A model generated the notes under the pieces. That model saw only the letters and a list, made by a program, of their open reading frames with translations, made no database searches and was not told the origin of the DNA. From assembly GCA_041905405.1 (NCBI GenBank), contig JAYRLC010000007.1, positions 85,696 through 149,695 of the forward strand: a stretch of 64,000 nt of DNA, read 5' to 3'. The first letter of the stretch is position 1; the number at the start of each line of letters is the position of its first letter. The position numbers and the translations under genes were made by a program. The DNA comes from RAM1 sp041905405 (GTDB lineage: Bacteria > Pseudomonadota > Gammaproteobacteria > Burkholderiales > Burkholderiaceae_C). Positions 32,871 through 43,927 of the stretch are shown here, piece by piece.

Positions 32871-33716
32871 TCAGCCCTGCAGGCCGATGGCGTTCAGGAT
32901 GGCCGATGGCCCGAAGAGCATGGCCGTGAGACCGCCCAATGCCAGGAAAGGTCCGAAGGGCACATAGCCGCCTTCGCGCAGGCTGCTGGCGAACTTCATG
33001 CCGATGCCGATCACCGCACCGATGAGCGATGCCATCAGGATGATGGGCACCAGGGCCTGCCAGCCGAACCAGGCGCCCAGGGCCGCAAAGAGCTTGAAGT
33101 CTCCGTAGCCCATGCCTTCCTTGCCGGTCAGCAGCTTGAACCCCTGGTAGACCAGCCACAGCGACATATAGCCCGCTACCGCGCCCCAGAGTGCGTCGGG
33201 CAGGGAGACCCCGGTCCAGCGCAGTGCCGCGGCGATCAGTCCGGCCCACAGCAGCGGCAGCGTCAGGTCATCGGGCAGGAGCGTGGTATCCCAGTCGATC
33301 AGGGTGAGCGCAACCAGCGCTGCACAGAACCCGCACCAGGCCAGCCCCGTGGGGGTCAGGCCCCATTTCCAGGCGCACCAGGCGAACAGCCCACCGGTGG
33401 CCAGCTCCACCAGCGGATAGCGGATGCTGATGGCCGTCTTGCAGGCCGAGCAGCGACCCCGCAGCGCCAGATAGCTGAGCACGGGGATGTTCTCGTACCA
33501 GCGGATGCCGTGCCCGCAGGCGGGGCAGCGCGACCGCGGGGTCACCAGGTTGAAGGGCGCGTCCTCTTCGGGCTCCTTGCCCTGCAGGCTTGCGCATTCG
33601 GCCGCCCACTGCCGCTCCAGCATCTTGGGCATGCGGTGGATCACGACATTGAGAAAGCTGCCGATCAGCAGGCCGAAGCAGCCGACCACGGCGGCGTCGA
33701 TGACGGGAGAGAGCAT
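32871..33716 (-). CDS. pilD: Type IV prepilin peptidase / N-methyltransferase
   Basis: PilD cleaves and N-methylates type IV prepilins and type II secretion pseudopilins in the inner membrane. The 281-residue protein has the two CxxC pairs of the cytoplasmic loop (CPAC and CSAC) and the two aspartates of the GXGD-type protease (DWDTTLLPDD and GYGDFKL). Its start ATG shares one base with the pilC stop (TGATG at 33714-33718). Confidence 0.96.
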   Translation of the reverse strand: MLSPVIDAAVVGCFGLLIGSFLNVVIHRMPKMLERQWAAECASLQGKEPEEDAPFNLVTPRSRCPACGHGIRWYENIPVLSYLALRGRCSACKTAISIRYPLVELATGGLFAWCAWKWGLTPTGLAWCGFCAALVALTLIDWDTTLLPDDLTLPLLWAGLIAAALRWTGVSLPDALWGAVAGYMSLWLVYQGFKLLTGKEGMGYGDFKLFAALGAWFGWQALVPIILMASLIGAVIGIGMKFASSLREGGYVPFGPFLALGGLTAMLFGPSAILNAIGLQG

Positions 33717-34927
33717 CAGGTAACCTGGCCGAGCTTGAAGATGGGCAGGTACATGGCAACCACGATGCCGCCGATCAGACCGCCCAGGAACACGATGATG
33801 ATGGGTTCCATCAGGCTGGACAGGCCGGCCACCATATCGTCGACTTCCGCTTCATAGAAGTCGGCAGCCTTGCTGAGCATGTGGTCGATGGCGCCTGACT
33901 CCTCGCCGATGGCGCACATCTGCAGCACCATGGTGGGGAACACGTTCGCGCTGGTCATGGCGGCCGTCAGGCTGGTGCCGGTCGACACATCCTGCTGGAT
34001 CTTGGACGTAGCCGAGGCGTAGACGGAATTACCGGACGCACCGCCCACCGAATCCAGGGCTTCCACCAGCGGCACGCCGGCGGCGAACATGGTCGCCAGG
34101 GTACGGGTCCACCGTGCAATGACCGACTTGTAGACGAGCTGGCCGAAGATAGGCAGCTTCAGCATCACCCGGTCCATGAACATCTGGACCTTCTCGTTGC
34201 GCTTCCAGGCCTGCATGAAGAAGTAGAGCCCGCCGCCGATCCCGCCGAAGATCAGCCACCACCATTTCACGAAAATCTCGCTCATGGCGATCACGAACAA
34301 GGTCGGGGCGGGCAGGTCGGCGCCGAACGAGCTGAAAACCGACTTGAACGCGGGAATCACGAAGATCATGATGACCGCCACCACCACAAAGGCCACCACC
34401 ACCACCGAGATCGGGTACATCAGCGCCGATTTGATCTTGGACTTGATGGCCTCGGTCTTTTCCATGTAGACCGCCAGCCGGTCCAGCAGCGCCTCCAGAA
34501 TACCGGCGGCTTCACCGGCTTCCACGAGGTTGCAGTACAGGTTGTCGAAGTAAATCGGGTACTTGCGAAAGGCGGCCGACAGCGACGTGCCCGTCTCGAC
34601 GTCGGTACGGATGTCGTTGAGCAGTTTGGTCACGCTGGCATTCGCATTGCCGCGCCCCACGATGTCGAAAGCCTGCAACAGCGGCACGCCGGCTTTCATC
34701 ATGGTCGCCAGCTGACGGGTAAAAATGGCCAGATCCTTGGGCTTGATTTTCTGGCCGGACCTCATCCGGCGCTTCTTGATCTTGATCGGCGTCACGCCCT
34801 GGCGCCGCAGCGATGCGGTCACCTGGTTCTCGCCGACTGCACGTGTTTCACCCCGCACGACCTTGCCGTTGCGGTCCCGGCCCTCCCATTCGAAAACGAC
34901 TTCACTGACGCTGGATGCGGTTGCCAT
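33716..34927 (-). CDS. pilC: Type IV pilus inner-membrane platform protein PilC
   Basis: PilC is the polytopic platform on which PilB drives pilin assembly. The 403-residue protein contains two T2SS F domains, each with the marker pattern (LATMMKAGVPLLQAFD and LATMFAAGVPLVEALD), and three hydrophobic segments. It follows pilB after a 36-base gap. Confidence 0.96.
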   Translation of the reverse strand: MATASSVSEVVFEWEGRDRNGKVVRGETRAVGENQVTASLRRQGVTPIKIKKRRMRSGQKIKPKDLAIFTRQLATMMKAGVPLLQAFDIVGRGNANASVTKLLNDIRTDVETGTSLSAAFRKYPIYFDNLYCNLVEAGEAAGILEALLDRLAVYMEKTEAIKSKIKSALMYPISVVVVAFVVVAVIMIFVIPAFKSVFSSFGADLPAPTLFVIAMSEIFVKWWWLIFGGIGGGLYFFMQAWKRNEKVQMFMDRVMLKLPIFGQLVYKSVIARWTRTLATMFAAGVPLVEALDSVGGASGNSVYASATSKIQQDVSTGTSLTAAMTSANVFPTMVLQMCAIGEESGAIDHMLSKAADFYEAEVDDMVAGLSSLMEPIIIVFLGGLIGGIVVAMYLPIFKLGQVT

Positions 34928-34963
34928 GATGGATGTGATTCCTCGCTGCCTTATCTCATTCTG

Positions 34964-36700
<1,737 letters not shown>

Positions 36701-36820
36701 GTCCTGCAAATGTACTACGGGGATTCAGGGCAAGCGCAAATCATCGCCGATTGGCAAGACCCTGTAAATCCGAGCCATACGGATGGGCGCGCGAAAGAGG
36801 GGAAAGGGGAGATGGGGGAA

Positions 36821-36897
36821 TGGTCGGGGTGAGAGGATTCGAACCTCCGGCCTCTACGTCCCGAACGTAGCGCTCTACCAGGCTAAGCTACACCCCG
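36821..36897 (-). tRNA. tRNA-Pro(CGG)
   Basis: This is a complete 77-base tRNA including an encoded CCA end (36821-36823). The acceptor stem CGGGGTG/CACCCCG has the C1-G72 pair typical of proline tRNA. The anticodon arm CTACG-TTCGGGA-CGTAG places anticodon CGG at 36861-36863 (minus strand), reading CCG. The T arm with TTCGAAT is standard. Confidence 0.97.
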
Positions 36898-36927
36898 ATG
36901 GTGCCTGCCGCTACGCTCTACCTGGAT

Positions 36928-37908
36928 TCAGGAGCGGCGCGAAAGCAGCTGAGCCGCTAATTGTAGCAAACCCTCGGTGTACGGATTCGCCGGGAGATTG
37001 TCTGCTGCATCAATCGCGCGTTGCGCCTCGGCCGCCGCTGCCTGGCGTGTGACATCCAGTGCCCCGGTTTCCCGCACGATGGTGATGATGCTGTCCAGCT
37101 CCGCCACCGAACCTGATTCGATGGCTTGACGCACCAGCTGCCGTTGCGCTTCGCTGCCGCGTTGCATCGCTGCAATCAGCGGGAGCGTCGCCTTGCCTTC
37201 ACGCAGATCGTCGCCAAGGTTCTTGCCCATCTCCCCCGCGTCACCGGCGTAGTCCAGGACGTCATCGATGACCTGAAACGCGGTGCCCAGGGCCTGTCCG
37301 TAGTCGGCGCAGGCCTGTTCCACGCTGGAAGGCGCTCCCCCCAGAATGGCGCCAAGCCGGGCGCTGGCCTCGAACAGTTTGGCGGTCTTGGAGCGGATGA
37401 CGCGCAGATACCCGGCTTCGTCCAGGGAGGCATCGTGCATGTTCATGAGCTGCAGTACCTCGCCCTCGGCGATGACGTTCGTCGCGTCCGCCAGAATCTG
37501 CATGATGCGCATGTCGCCAGCGTCCACCATCATCTGGAAGGCGCGCGAGTAGAGGAAGTCGCCGACCAGCACGCTGGCCGGATTGCCGAAGCTCTCATTT
37601 GCGGTGGGCCTGCCGCGTCGCAGCGTGGACTCGTCAACGACATCGTCATGCAGCAAGGTGGCGGTATGGATGAACTCCACAACGGCGGCAAGGTTGAACC
37701 GCTGTGACCCTGTATAACCCAGCGCGCCGCACACCAACAGCAGCAGGGCGGGACGTAGCCGCTTGCCCCCCGCGGAAATGATGTATCGCGAGACTTCGCC
37801 CACAAGCGGGACCCCGGAATCGAGACGGCGGGCAATGACCTTGTCCACCTCGACCATGTCGTCGGCGATCAGGGCGAGGGTGGCTTGGGTGGATGAGCTG
37901 GAAGACAA
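36928..37908 (-). CDS. ispB: Polyprenyl (octaprenyl-type) diphosphate synthase
   Basis: IspB makes the ubiquinone side chain from isopentenyl diphosphate. The two Asp-rich motifs are LLHDDVVDES and QVIDDVLDYAGD. The upstream frame is open to 38046 but includes the rplU promoter, so that start is unlikely. By comparison with E. coli IspB the N-terminal helix should begin near TTG 37908, giving 326 residues; the first ATG, at 37857, would cut into that helix. No good ribosome binding site is seen, so the start is uncertain. It is divergent from rplU. Confidence 0.92.
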   Translation of the reverse strand: MSSSSSTQATLALIADDMVEVDKVIARRLDSGVPLVGEVSRYIISAGGKRLRPALLLLVCGALGYTGSQRFNLAAVVEFIHTATLLHDDVVDESTLRRGRPTANESFGNPASVLVGDFLYSRAFQMMVDAGDMRIMQILADATNVIAEGEVLQLMNMHDASLDEAGYLRVIRSKTAKLFEASARLGAILGGAPSSVEQACADYGQALGTAFQVIDDVLDYAGDAGEMGKNLGDDLREGKATLPLIAAMQRGSEAQRQLVRQAIESGSVAELDSIITIVRETGALDVTRQAAAAEAQRAIDAADNLPANPYTEGLLQLAAQLLSRRS

Positions 37909-38001
37909 GGTCGGATGGTGCGCTATGAACGGTAAATTATAGGGAGCGGCCTTGCAGCGGATTTCGTGGCTTGGCTGGACAATGTTAGTGATTGCAAACC
38001 G

Positions 38002-38010
38002 TGCTATAAT
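38002..38010 (+). promoter_or_regulatory. Extended -10 promoter of rplU-rpmA
   Basis: A perfect TATAAT at 38005-38010 is preceded by TG at 38002-38003, which makes an extended -10 element. No good -35 hexamer is present at the usual distance. The predicted start lies about 45 bases before the rplU ATG, leaving a short leader. Confidence 0.65.
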
Positions 38011-38060
38011 TTTGGGCTCTGCGGAAATCCGTCCACAGAGCTTCATTTCAAGAGGTCAAC

Positions 38061-38372
38061 ATGTACGCGGTCATAAAAACCGGTGGCAAGCAATATCGCG
38101 TTGCTTCCGGCGAGAAAATTAAAGTAGAACAGATTGCTGCGGACGTAGGCCAGGAAATCGTGATCGACCAGGTTCTGGCTGTCGGCGACGGCAGCAGTCT
38201 CAAGGTTGGTACGCCCCTGGTGTCCGGCGCATCTGTGAAAGCCACGGTCGTGGCGCACGGCAAGCACGACAAGGTTCGCATCTTCAAGATGCGCCGTCGC
38301 AAGCACTATCAAAAGCGCCAAGGTCATCGCCAGCAGTTCACCGAACTGCAAATCGGCGCGATCGCCGGTTAA
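38061..38372 (+). CDS. rplU: 50S ribosomal protein L21
   Basis: This 103-residue ribosomal protein begins MYAVIKTGGKQYRV, the family signature, and ends in the usual KRQGHRQQFTELQI region. AGAGGTCAAC precedes the ATG. It is followed after 12 bases by rpmA. Confidence 0.99.
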   Translation: MYAVIKTGGKQYRVASGEKIKVEQIAADVGQEIVIDQVLAVGDGSSLKVGTPLVSGASVKATVVAHGKHDKVRIFKMRRRKHYQKRQGHRQQFTELQIGAIAG

Positions 38373-38384
38373 GGAGTCACGGAA

Positions 38385-38642
38385 ATGGCACAGAAAAAAG
38401 GCGGCGGCTCTACGCGAAACGGGCGTGATTCCAAGCCCAAGATGCTGGGTGTCAAGGCATTCGGCGGTGAACTGATCAGTGCAGGTTCCATCATCGTGCG
38501 CCAGCGCGGCACGCGCTTCCACCCCGGCAGCAATGTCGGCGTGGGCAAGGACCATACGCTGTTCGCGCTGGTGGATGGCCATGTGTCGTTCGCGACCAAG
38601 GGCGCCCTGAACAAGCACACGGTCAATGTGACCCCGGCATAA
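38385..38642 (+). CDS. rpmA: 50S ribosomal protein L27
   Basis: This 85-residue ribosomal protein begins MAQKKGGGSTRNGRDSKPK and contains the conserved RQRGTRFHPG. AAGGAGTCACGGAA supplies the ribosome binding site. A rho-independent terminator follows at 38668. Confidence 0.99.
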   Translation: MAQKKGGGSTRNGRDSKPKMLGVKAFGGELISAGSIIVRQRGTRFHPGSNVGVGKDHTLFALVDGHVSFATKGALNKHTVNVTPA

Positions 38643-38667
38643 GTCATCAGGCTTTCCGGCAAGGAGG

Positions 38668-38696
38668 CCCTGCGGTTCATTCGCAGGGCTTTTTTG
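38668..38696 (+). terminator. Rho-independent terminator after rpmA
   Basis: The stem GCCCTGCG (38668-38675) pairs with CGCAGGGC (38683-38690) around a 7-base loop and is followed by six T. It separates rplU-rpmA from obg, probably with partial read-through. Confidence 0.9.
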
Positions 38697-38721
38697 TTTG
38701 GGCCCCTAGAATCAACGCATC

Positions 38722-39792
38722 ATGAAGTTCGTCGACGAAGCCTTTATCGACATTGCCGCTGGCGACGGGGGCAACGGCTGCGTTTCGTTCCGTCATGAGA
38801 AGTACAAGGAATTCGGCGGACCGAATGGTGGCGATGGAGGCCGTGGTGGACACGTGTTCGCCGTGGCCGATCCGAGTCTCAACACGCTGGTGGACTACCG
38901 CTTTTCCCGCAGGCACGAGGCCAAGCGTGGCCAGCACGGCATGGGCTCGGACATGTTCGGCGCGGCGGGCGACGACATCACGCTCAAGATGCCGGTGGGC
39001 ACGATCATCACGGACGCGGAAACCGGCGACGTCCTCTATGAGTTGCTCAACCCGGGTGAGGTCATCACGATCGCCAAGGGTGGCGACGGCGGCTTCGGCA
39101 ACCTGCGCTTCAAGAGCGCCATCAACCGTGCCCCCCGCCAGAAGACCCCGGGCTGGCCCGGAGAGCGCAAGAGTCTCAAACTGGAACTGAAGGTCCTGGC
39201 CGATGTGGGCCTGCTGGGCATGCCCAATGCCGGCAAGTCCACGCTGATCACCGCCATTTCCAACGCAAGACCCAAGATCGCCGACTATCCCTTTACCACG
39301 CTGCACCCGAACCTGGGTGTGGTGCGGGTGGGGCCTGAACAAAGCTTTGTCGTGGCCGACGTGCCCGGCCTGATCGAGGGGGCATCCGATGGCGCCGGGC
39401 TGGGGCATCAGTTCCTGCGGCACCTGCAGCGCACGCGTCTGTTGCTGCATCTGGTGGACATGGCACCGTTTGATGAAGCGGTGGACCCGGTGGCCCAGGC
39501 CAAGGCCATCGTGGCCGAGCTCAAGAAATATGACGAAGCGCTGTATCGCAAGCCGCGCTGGCTGGTGCTGAACAAGCTGGACATGGTGCCTGTGGACGAG
39601 CGTGCCGCGCGCGTGGCCGATTTCGTCAAGCGGTTTCGCTACAAGGGTCCAGTGTTCGAGATTTCTGCGCTCACGCGCGAAGGCTGCGAGCCGCTCGTCA
39701 AGGCCATCTACAAGCACGTGAGCGAGCAGCACGCGGCCGAACAGGCACCTGTCGAAGTCGATCCCCGTTTTTCCGGCAGCCCCGAACAATGA
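38722..39792 (+). CDS. obgE: GTPase Obg/CgtA
   Basis: Obg is a ribosome-associated GTPase. The 356-residue protein has the glycine-rich Obg domain (1-158, GDGGNGCVSF and GGDGGFGN), then the G domain with G1 GMPNAGKST, G3 DVPGLIEGASDG and G4 NKLD. It lacks a long acidic C-terminal tail. The stop overlaps the proB start (ATGA). Confidence 0.97.
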   Translation: MKFVDEAFIDIAAGDGGNGCVSFRHEKYKEFGGPNGGDGGRGGHVFAVADPSLNTLVDYRFSRRHEAKRGQHGMGSDMFGAAGDDITLKMPVGTIITDAETGDVLYELLNPGEVITIAKGGDGGFGNLRFKSAINRAPRQKTPGWPGERKSLKLELKVLADVGLLGMPNAGKSTLITAISNARPKIADYPFTTLHPNLGVVRVGPEQSFVVADVPGLIEGASDGAGLGHQFLRHLQRTRLLLHLVDMAPFDEAVDPVAQAKAIVAELKKYDEALYRKPRWLVLNKLDMVPVDERAARVADFVKRFRYKGPVFEISALTREGCEPLVKAIYKHVSEQHAAEQAPVEVDPRFSGSPEQ

Positions 39793-40925
39793 GTTCAACA
39801 GTGTCAACGACCATCCTGCGCGATGCAAGGCGGATTGTGGTGAAGGTCGGCTCCAGCCTGGTGACCAATGAAGGACGCGGTCTGGACGACGCTGCCATCG
39901 GCGAGTGGTGCCGGCAACTTGCCGCGCTGACCCGCGACGGGCGGGAGGTGGTGATGGTGTCCAGTGGCGCCATTGCCGAAGGCATGAAACGGCTTGGCTG
40001 GACTTCGCGGCCGCACGAGATCAACGAGCTGCAGGCCGCGGCCGCGGTGGGACAGATGGGCCTGGCCCAGATGTACGAAACCAAGCTGCGTGAGAACGGC
40101 CTGGGCTCCGCGCAAGTGCTGCTCACTCATGCCGACCTGGCTGACCGCGAGCGTTACCTCAACGCGCGTTCGACGCTGCTGACGCTGCTGCGCCTGCGGG
40201 TGGTGCCGGTCATCAACGAGAACGACACGGTCGTCAACGACGAGATCAAGTTCGGTGACAACGACACGCTGGGCGCGTTGGTGGCCAACCTGGTGGAGGC
40301 TGATGCTCTGGTTATCCTGACCGATCAGAAGGGCCTGTACAGCGCGGATCCGCGCAAGGACCCCACTGCCGTTTTTGTCCACGAGGCCAAGGCCGGGGAT
40401 CCCGCCCTGGAAGCGATGGCGGGCGGCGCGGGTTCCAGCATCGGCAGGGGCGGCATGATCACCAAGGTGCTGGCGGCACGCCGCGCGGCGGGCTCCGGTG
40501 CATCGACTGTGATTGCCTGGGGTCGAGAGCCTGATGCGCTGCTGCGCCTGTCGCGCGGCGAATCCATCGGCACGCTGCTGGTCGCCCAGACCCAGAAGAC
40601 CCAGGCGCGCAAGCAGTGGATGGCGGATCATCTGCAGATGCGTGGTGCCGTCGTAGTCGACGATGGCGCTGTAGGCAAGCTGCGCGACGAAGGCAAGAGC
40701 CTGCTGCCGATCGGCATGACGGCGGTGGAGGGGGAGTTTTCGCGCGGCGACGTGATTGCCGTGCGGAGTTCGCAGGGCCTGGAAATCGCGCGCGGCCTGG
40801 CCAACTATTCGAGCGCCGAGGCCCGGCTCATCTGCCGCAGGCCGTCTTCTGAATTCGAGCGCCTGCTGGGCTATCTGGCCGAGCCCGAGATGGTCCACCG
40901 CGACAACCTCGTGCTGACGCGCTGA
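39789..40925 (+). CDS. proB: Glutamate 5-kinase
   Basis: ProB phosphorylates glutamate as the first step of proline synthesis. The 378-residue protein has an amino-acid kinase domain (VVKVGSSLVTNEG, VINENDTV, GGMITKVLAA) and a C-terminal PUA domain from about residue 280. It overlaps obg by 4 bases, the usual betaproteobacterial order. Confidence 0.97.
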   Translation: MSSTVSTTILRDARRIVVKVGSSLVTNEGRGLDDAAIGEWCRQLAALTRDGREVVMVSSGAIAEGMKRLGWTSRPHEINELQAAAAVGQMGLAQMYETKLRENGLGSAQVLLTHADLADRERYLNARSTLLTLLRLRVVPVINENDTVVNDEIKFGDNDTLGALVANLVEADALVILTDQKGLYSADPRKDPTAVFVHEAKAGDPALEAMAGGAGSSIGRGGMITKVLAARRAAGSGASTVIAWGREPDALLRLSRGESIGTLLVAQTQKTQARKQWMADHLQMRGAVVVDDGAVGKLRDEGKSLLPIGMTAVEGEFSRGDVIAVRSSQGLEIARGLANYSSAEARLICRRPSSEFERLLGYLAEPEMVHRDNLVLTR

Positions 40926-40936
40926 CGCTACGTTCG

Positions 40937-41437
40937 CTAGCGCAGCATTTCAAAGTCCTGCTGGCGCAGTGACTTGACGATGTCCTGGGCCGACTGCGGC
41001 ATGGAACGGTCGCGACAGCCCCCCTGGCGCGCCAGCATCAGCGAGTGGCGCGTGGCAGGGTTGCCGTAGAGCGAGCGCCAGTCGGTGTCGCGCACGGCGT
41101 TCCAGCCGCTGCTGGCGTTGTAGCGTGCATAGGTCCGCACTTCTGCCGTGCTGCAGCGTAGCCCTTCGTACATTGCATTGACCGCGTCGGTTGCGCTGCG
41201 CGCCACCACGACATACCGCACGATTCCGTCGGCGCCCAGCGTGATCGTGGCGGGATCGATCCCGTACCGCAGCGACGAGCCCACACTGACGTCAAAGGGA
41301 ACGAGCCGTTTTACCTCGAAGGCCGGTGGAGGCGGCGCGTCGGCTTCCTTCCAGTCGGGATCGGGCGGTGTCAGTTGCGCGGCTGCGCCCAGGCTCGCCG
41401 TCGCCATGGCAATGCCCAACAGGTTACGAAGGCGCAT
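40937..41437 (-). CDS. CNP1-like family exported protein
   Basis: This 166-residue protein has an N-terminal signal peptide (LRNLLGIAMATASLGAAAQ) and a C-terminal domain resembling the CNP1 family first noted in Neisseria, of unknown role. Features are PDPDWKE, RYVVVARSATDAVNAMYEGLRC and TRHSLMLARQGGC. The start at 41437 was chosen because it begins the signal peptide; the upstream frame overlaps rppH. It overlaps the rppH 3' end by 14 bases. Confidence 0.82.
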   Translation of the reverse strand: MRLRNLLGIAMATASLGAAAQLTPPDPDWKEADAPPPPAFEVKRLVPFDVSVGSSLRYGIDPATITLGADGIVRYVVVARSATDAVNAMYEGLRCSTAEVRTYARYNASSGWNAVRDTDWRSLYGNPATRHSLMLARQGGCRDRSMPQSAQDIVKSLRQQDFEMLR

Positions 41438-42080
41438 GGGGATCCTTGGCGTGGCCAGTACCCTGACCGGTTTGCGGATCGGGTTCGAACGTGGCGCCAG
41501 GCGGCAGCTCAAAGCCTGCGCCGGGCGGGATGGGGGATGGCACCAGTTCCGCGGCTTCTGCTTCGCGCGTGCGCATGCCGCTTCGCAGGTAGCGGTTGCG
41601 ATGGTCATGCCGGGGCAGGAAACGTGCGAGTTCGGTCAGCGCCATTTCGTAGACGCCGCGCTTGAACTCCACCACCACGTCCAGCGGAACCCAGTAGTCG
41701 TTCCAGCGCCAGGCGTCGAACTCGGGGTGGTTGGTGGCACGCAGGTTCAGGTTCCAGTCGTGCCCCACCAGTTGCAGCAGGTACCAGATCTGCTTCTGGC
41801 CCTTGTAGTGGCCCCGCGCGTCGCGGCGGATGTACCGGTCTGGCACCTCGTAGCGCAACCAGTCGCGGGTGCGGGCCACAATGCGCACATGCTCCGGCAG
41901 GAGCCCCACTTCTTCATGCAGCTCACGGAACATGGCCTGCTCGGGGCTCTCGCCCCGGTCAATGCCACCCTGCGGAAACTGCCAGCTGTGGGTGCGGATG
42001 CGCTTGCCCCAGAACACCTGGTTTTTCTGGTTGAGCAGGATGATGCCGACGTTGGGCCGAAAGCCGTCCCGGTCAAGCAT
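41424..42080 (-). CDS. rppH: RNA pyrophosphohydrolase
   Basis: RppH removes pyrophosphate from mRNA 5' ends to start decay. The 218-residue protein begins MLDRDGFRPNVGIIL, as the family does, and contains the Nudix box GGIDRGESPEQAMFRELHEE followed by VG. The C-terminal tail past residue 165 is Pro/Gly-rich and not part of the fold. It is divergent from proS, a conserved arrangement. Confidence 0.95.
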   Translation of the reverse strand: MLDRDGFRPNVGIILLNQKNQVFWGKRIRTHSWQFPQGGIDRGESPEQAMFRELHEEVGLLPEHVRIVARTRDWLRYEVPDRYIRRDARGHYKGQKQIWYLLQLVGHDWNLNLRATNHPEFDAWRWNDYWVPLDVVVEFKRGVYEMALTELARFLPRHDHRNRYLRSGMRTREAEAAELVPSPIPPGAGFELPPGATFEPDPQTGQGTGHAKDPHAPS

Positions 42081-42110
42081 AATCAAACCCCAAATTTTTA
42101 AACTGAGTTC

Positions 42111-42138
42111 ATTATGCACGCCGGTGCAGGGCGGGCAA
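42111..42138 (-). promoter_or_regulatory. Probable rppH promoter
   Basis: On the minus strand TTGCCC (42133-42138) and CATAAT (42111-42116) are separated by 16 bases, about 30 bases upstream of the rppH start and within the AT-rich divergent region shared with proS. Confidence 0.45.
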
Positions 42139-42181
42139 GGGGCTCGTCACCTACCAACCCCTTCCCCCTGAAATCTCCCTG

Positions 42182-43927
42182 ATGAAAGCTTCGCAGTTCC
42201 TCATTTCGACCCTCAAGGAAGCGCCGGCCGATGCGGAAGTCGTGAGCCATCAGCTCATGATGCGCGCCGGCATGATCAGGCGGCTGGGCGCCGGCATCTA
42301 CAACTACATGCCCATGGGGTTGCGCGTGATCCGCAAGGTGGAAGCGATCGTGCGCGAGGAGATGAACCGCGCCGGGGCGGTGGAATTGCTGATGCCCGTG
42401 GTGCAGCCGGCCGAGTACTGGCAGGAGACGGGCCGCTGGGACAAGATGGGCCCCGAGCTCATGCGCGTGAAGGACCGCCACGACCGCGACTTCATCATCC
42501 AGCCCACGAGCGAAGAGGTGGTGACCGACATCGCGCGGCAGGAGTTGCGCAGCTACAAGCAGTTGCCCAAGAACCTGTACCACATCCAGACCAAGTTCCG
42601 CGATGAACGGCGTCCGCGCTTTGGTGTCATGCGCAGCCGCGAGTTCATCATGAAGGACGCCTACAGCTTCGACCGTGACGTGACATCGGCCAAGGCGAGC
42701 TACCAGGTCATGGCAAAGGCCTACCGCGCGATCTTCGACCGTTTCGGGCTGCGCTACCGCGCCGTGGCGGCCGATAGCGGCGCGATTGGCGGCGATCTGT
42801 CCGAAGAGTTCCAGGTGATCGCCGCCACGGGTGAGGACGCCATCGTCTACTGCCCCGACAGCGACTACGCGGCCAACATCGAAAAGGCCGAGGCGCTGGC
42901 GCCCGCGCAGCCTCGCCCGGCACCTGCTCAACCCATGACCAAGACGCCCACGCCGGGCAAGAGCACCTGCGCGGACGTGGCCGCGCTGCTGAATGTGGCG
43001 TTGCAGTCGACGGTCAAATCGCTGGTGCTGGCCACCGATACGCTGAATGAACAGGGCGAGGTGGCGAAGACACAGGTCTGGCTGCTGCTGGTGCGCGGTG
43101 ACCACGACATGAACGAGGTCAAGGTGGGCAAGGTTGCTGGCCTGGATGTGGGCTTCCGCTTTGCGACCGTGGCCGAGATCGAGGCGCACTTCGGCACGAA
43201 GCCAGGTTATCTGGGGCCCATTGGCCTGAAGCAGCCGGTGAAGATCGTCGCCGACCGTGACGTGGCCGTCATGGCCGACTGGATCTGCGGCGCCAATGAG
43301 GCGGACTTCCACATCACGGGCGTCAACTGGGGCCGTGACCTGCCCGAGCCTGACCTGGTGGCCGATATCCGCAACATCGTCGAAGGCGATGCATCGCCCG
43401 ACGGCAAGGGCAGGCTGGCCATCGAGCGCGGCATCGAGGTGGGCCACGTGTTCTACCTGGGCACCAAGTACAGCAAGGCCATGAATGCGACCTTCCTGGA
43501 CGAAACGGGCAAGCCGCAGCTCATGGAAATGGGCTGCTACGGCATCGGCGTCACGCGCCTGCCGGCTGCCGCCATCGAACAGAACCACGACGAGCGCGGC
43601 ATCATCTGGCCCGACGCCATTGCGCCCTTCACCGTGGTGATCTGCCCCATCGGCATGGACCGCAGCGCGGACGTCAAGGCCGCGGCCGAGAGGCTGCATG
43701 ACGAACTGCAGGCGGCGGGCGTGGATGTCATGCTGGACGACCGTGGCGAGCGGCCGGGCGCGATGTTCGCCGACTGGGAACTGATCGGCGTGCCGCATCG
43801 CGTGGTGATCTCCGACCGCGGCCTGAAGGACGGCCAACTGGAATACCAGCATCGCCGCGACGCGGCAGCCACCAAGGTTCCGGCCGGCGAAGTGTTCAGC
43901 TTCGTGAAGGGCCGGCTGGCCGCGTGA
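42182..43927 (+). CDS. proS: Prolyl-tRNA synthetase
   Basis: ProS charges tRNA-Pro. The 581-residue class II enzyme is of the bacterial type, with motif 1 near MNRAGAVELLMPVVQP, motif 2 FRDERRPRFGVMRSREFIMKD region, an editing INS domain (about 225-400), motif 3 GCYGIGVTRLPAA, and an anticodon-binding domain. A Pro-rich patch (PAQPRPAPAQP) starts the INS domain. The stop overlaps the GTG of the next gene. Confidence 0.97.
   Translation: MKASQFLISTLKEAPADAEVVSHQLMMRAGMIRRLGAGIYNYMPMGLRVIRKVEAIVREEMNRAGAVELLMPVVQPAEYWQETGRWDKMGPELMRVKDRHDRDFIIQPTSEEVVTDIARQELRSYKQLPKNLYHIQTKFRDERRPRFGVMRSREFIMKDAYSFDRDVTSAKASYQVMAKAYRAIFDRFGLRYRAVAADSGAIGGDLSEEFQVIAATGEDAIVYCPDSDYAANIEKAEALAPAQPRPAPAQPMTKTPTPGKSTCADVAALLNVALQSTVKSLVLATDTLNEQGEVAKTQVWLLLVRGDHDMNEVKVGKVAGLDVGFRFATVAEIEAHFGTKPGYLGPIGLKQPVKIVADRDVAVMADWICGANEADFHITGVNWGRDLPEPDLVADIRNIVEGDASPDGKGRLAIERGIEVGHVFYLGTKYSKAMNATFLDETGKPQLMEMGCYGIGVTRLPAAAIEQNHDERGIIWPDAIAPFTVVICPIGMDRSADVKAAAERLHDELQAAGVDVMLDDRGERPGAMFADWELIGVPHRVVISDRGLKDGQLEYQHRRDAAATKVPAGEVFSFVKGRLAA

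Noticed and set aside
37909..38046. Longer N terminus for IspB
   Set aside because: These bases hold the divergent rplU promoter, and the extra residues do not resemble the family.
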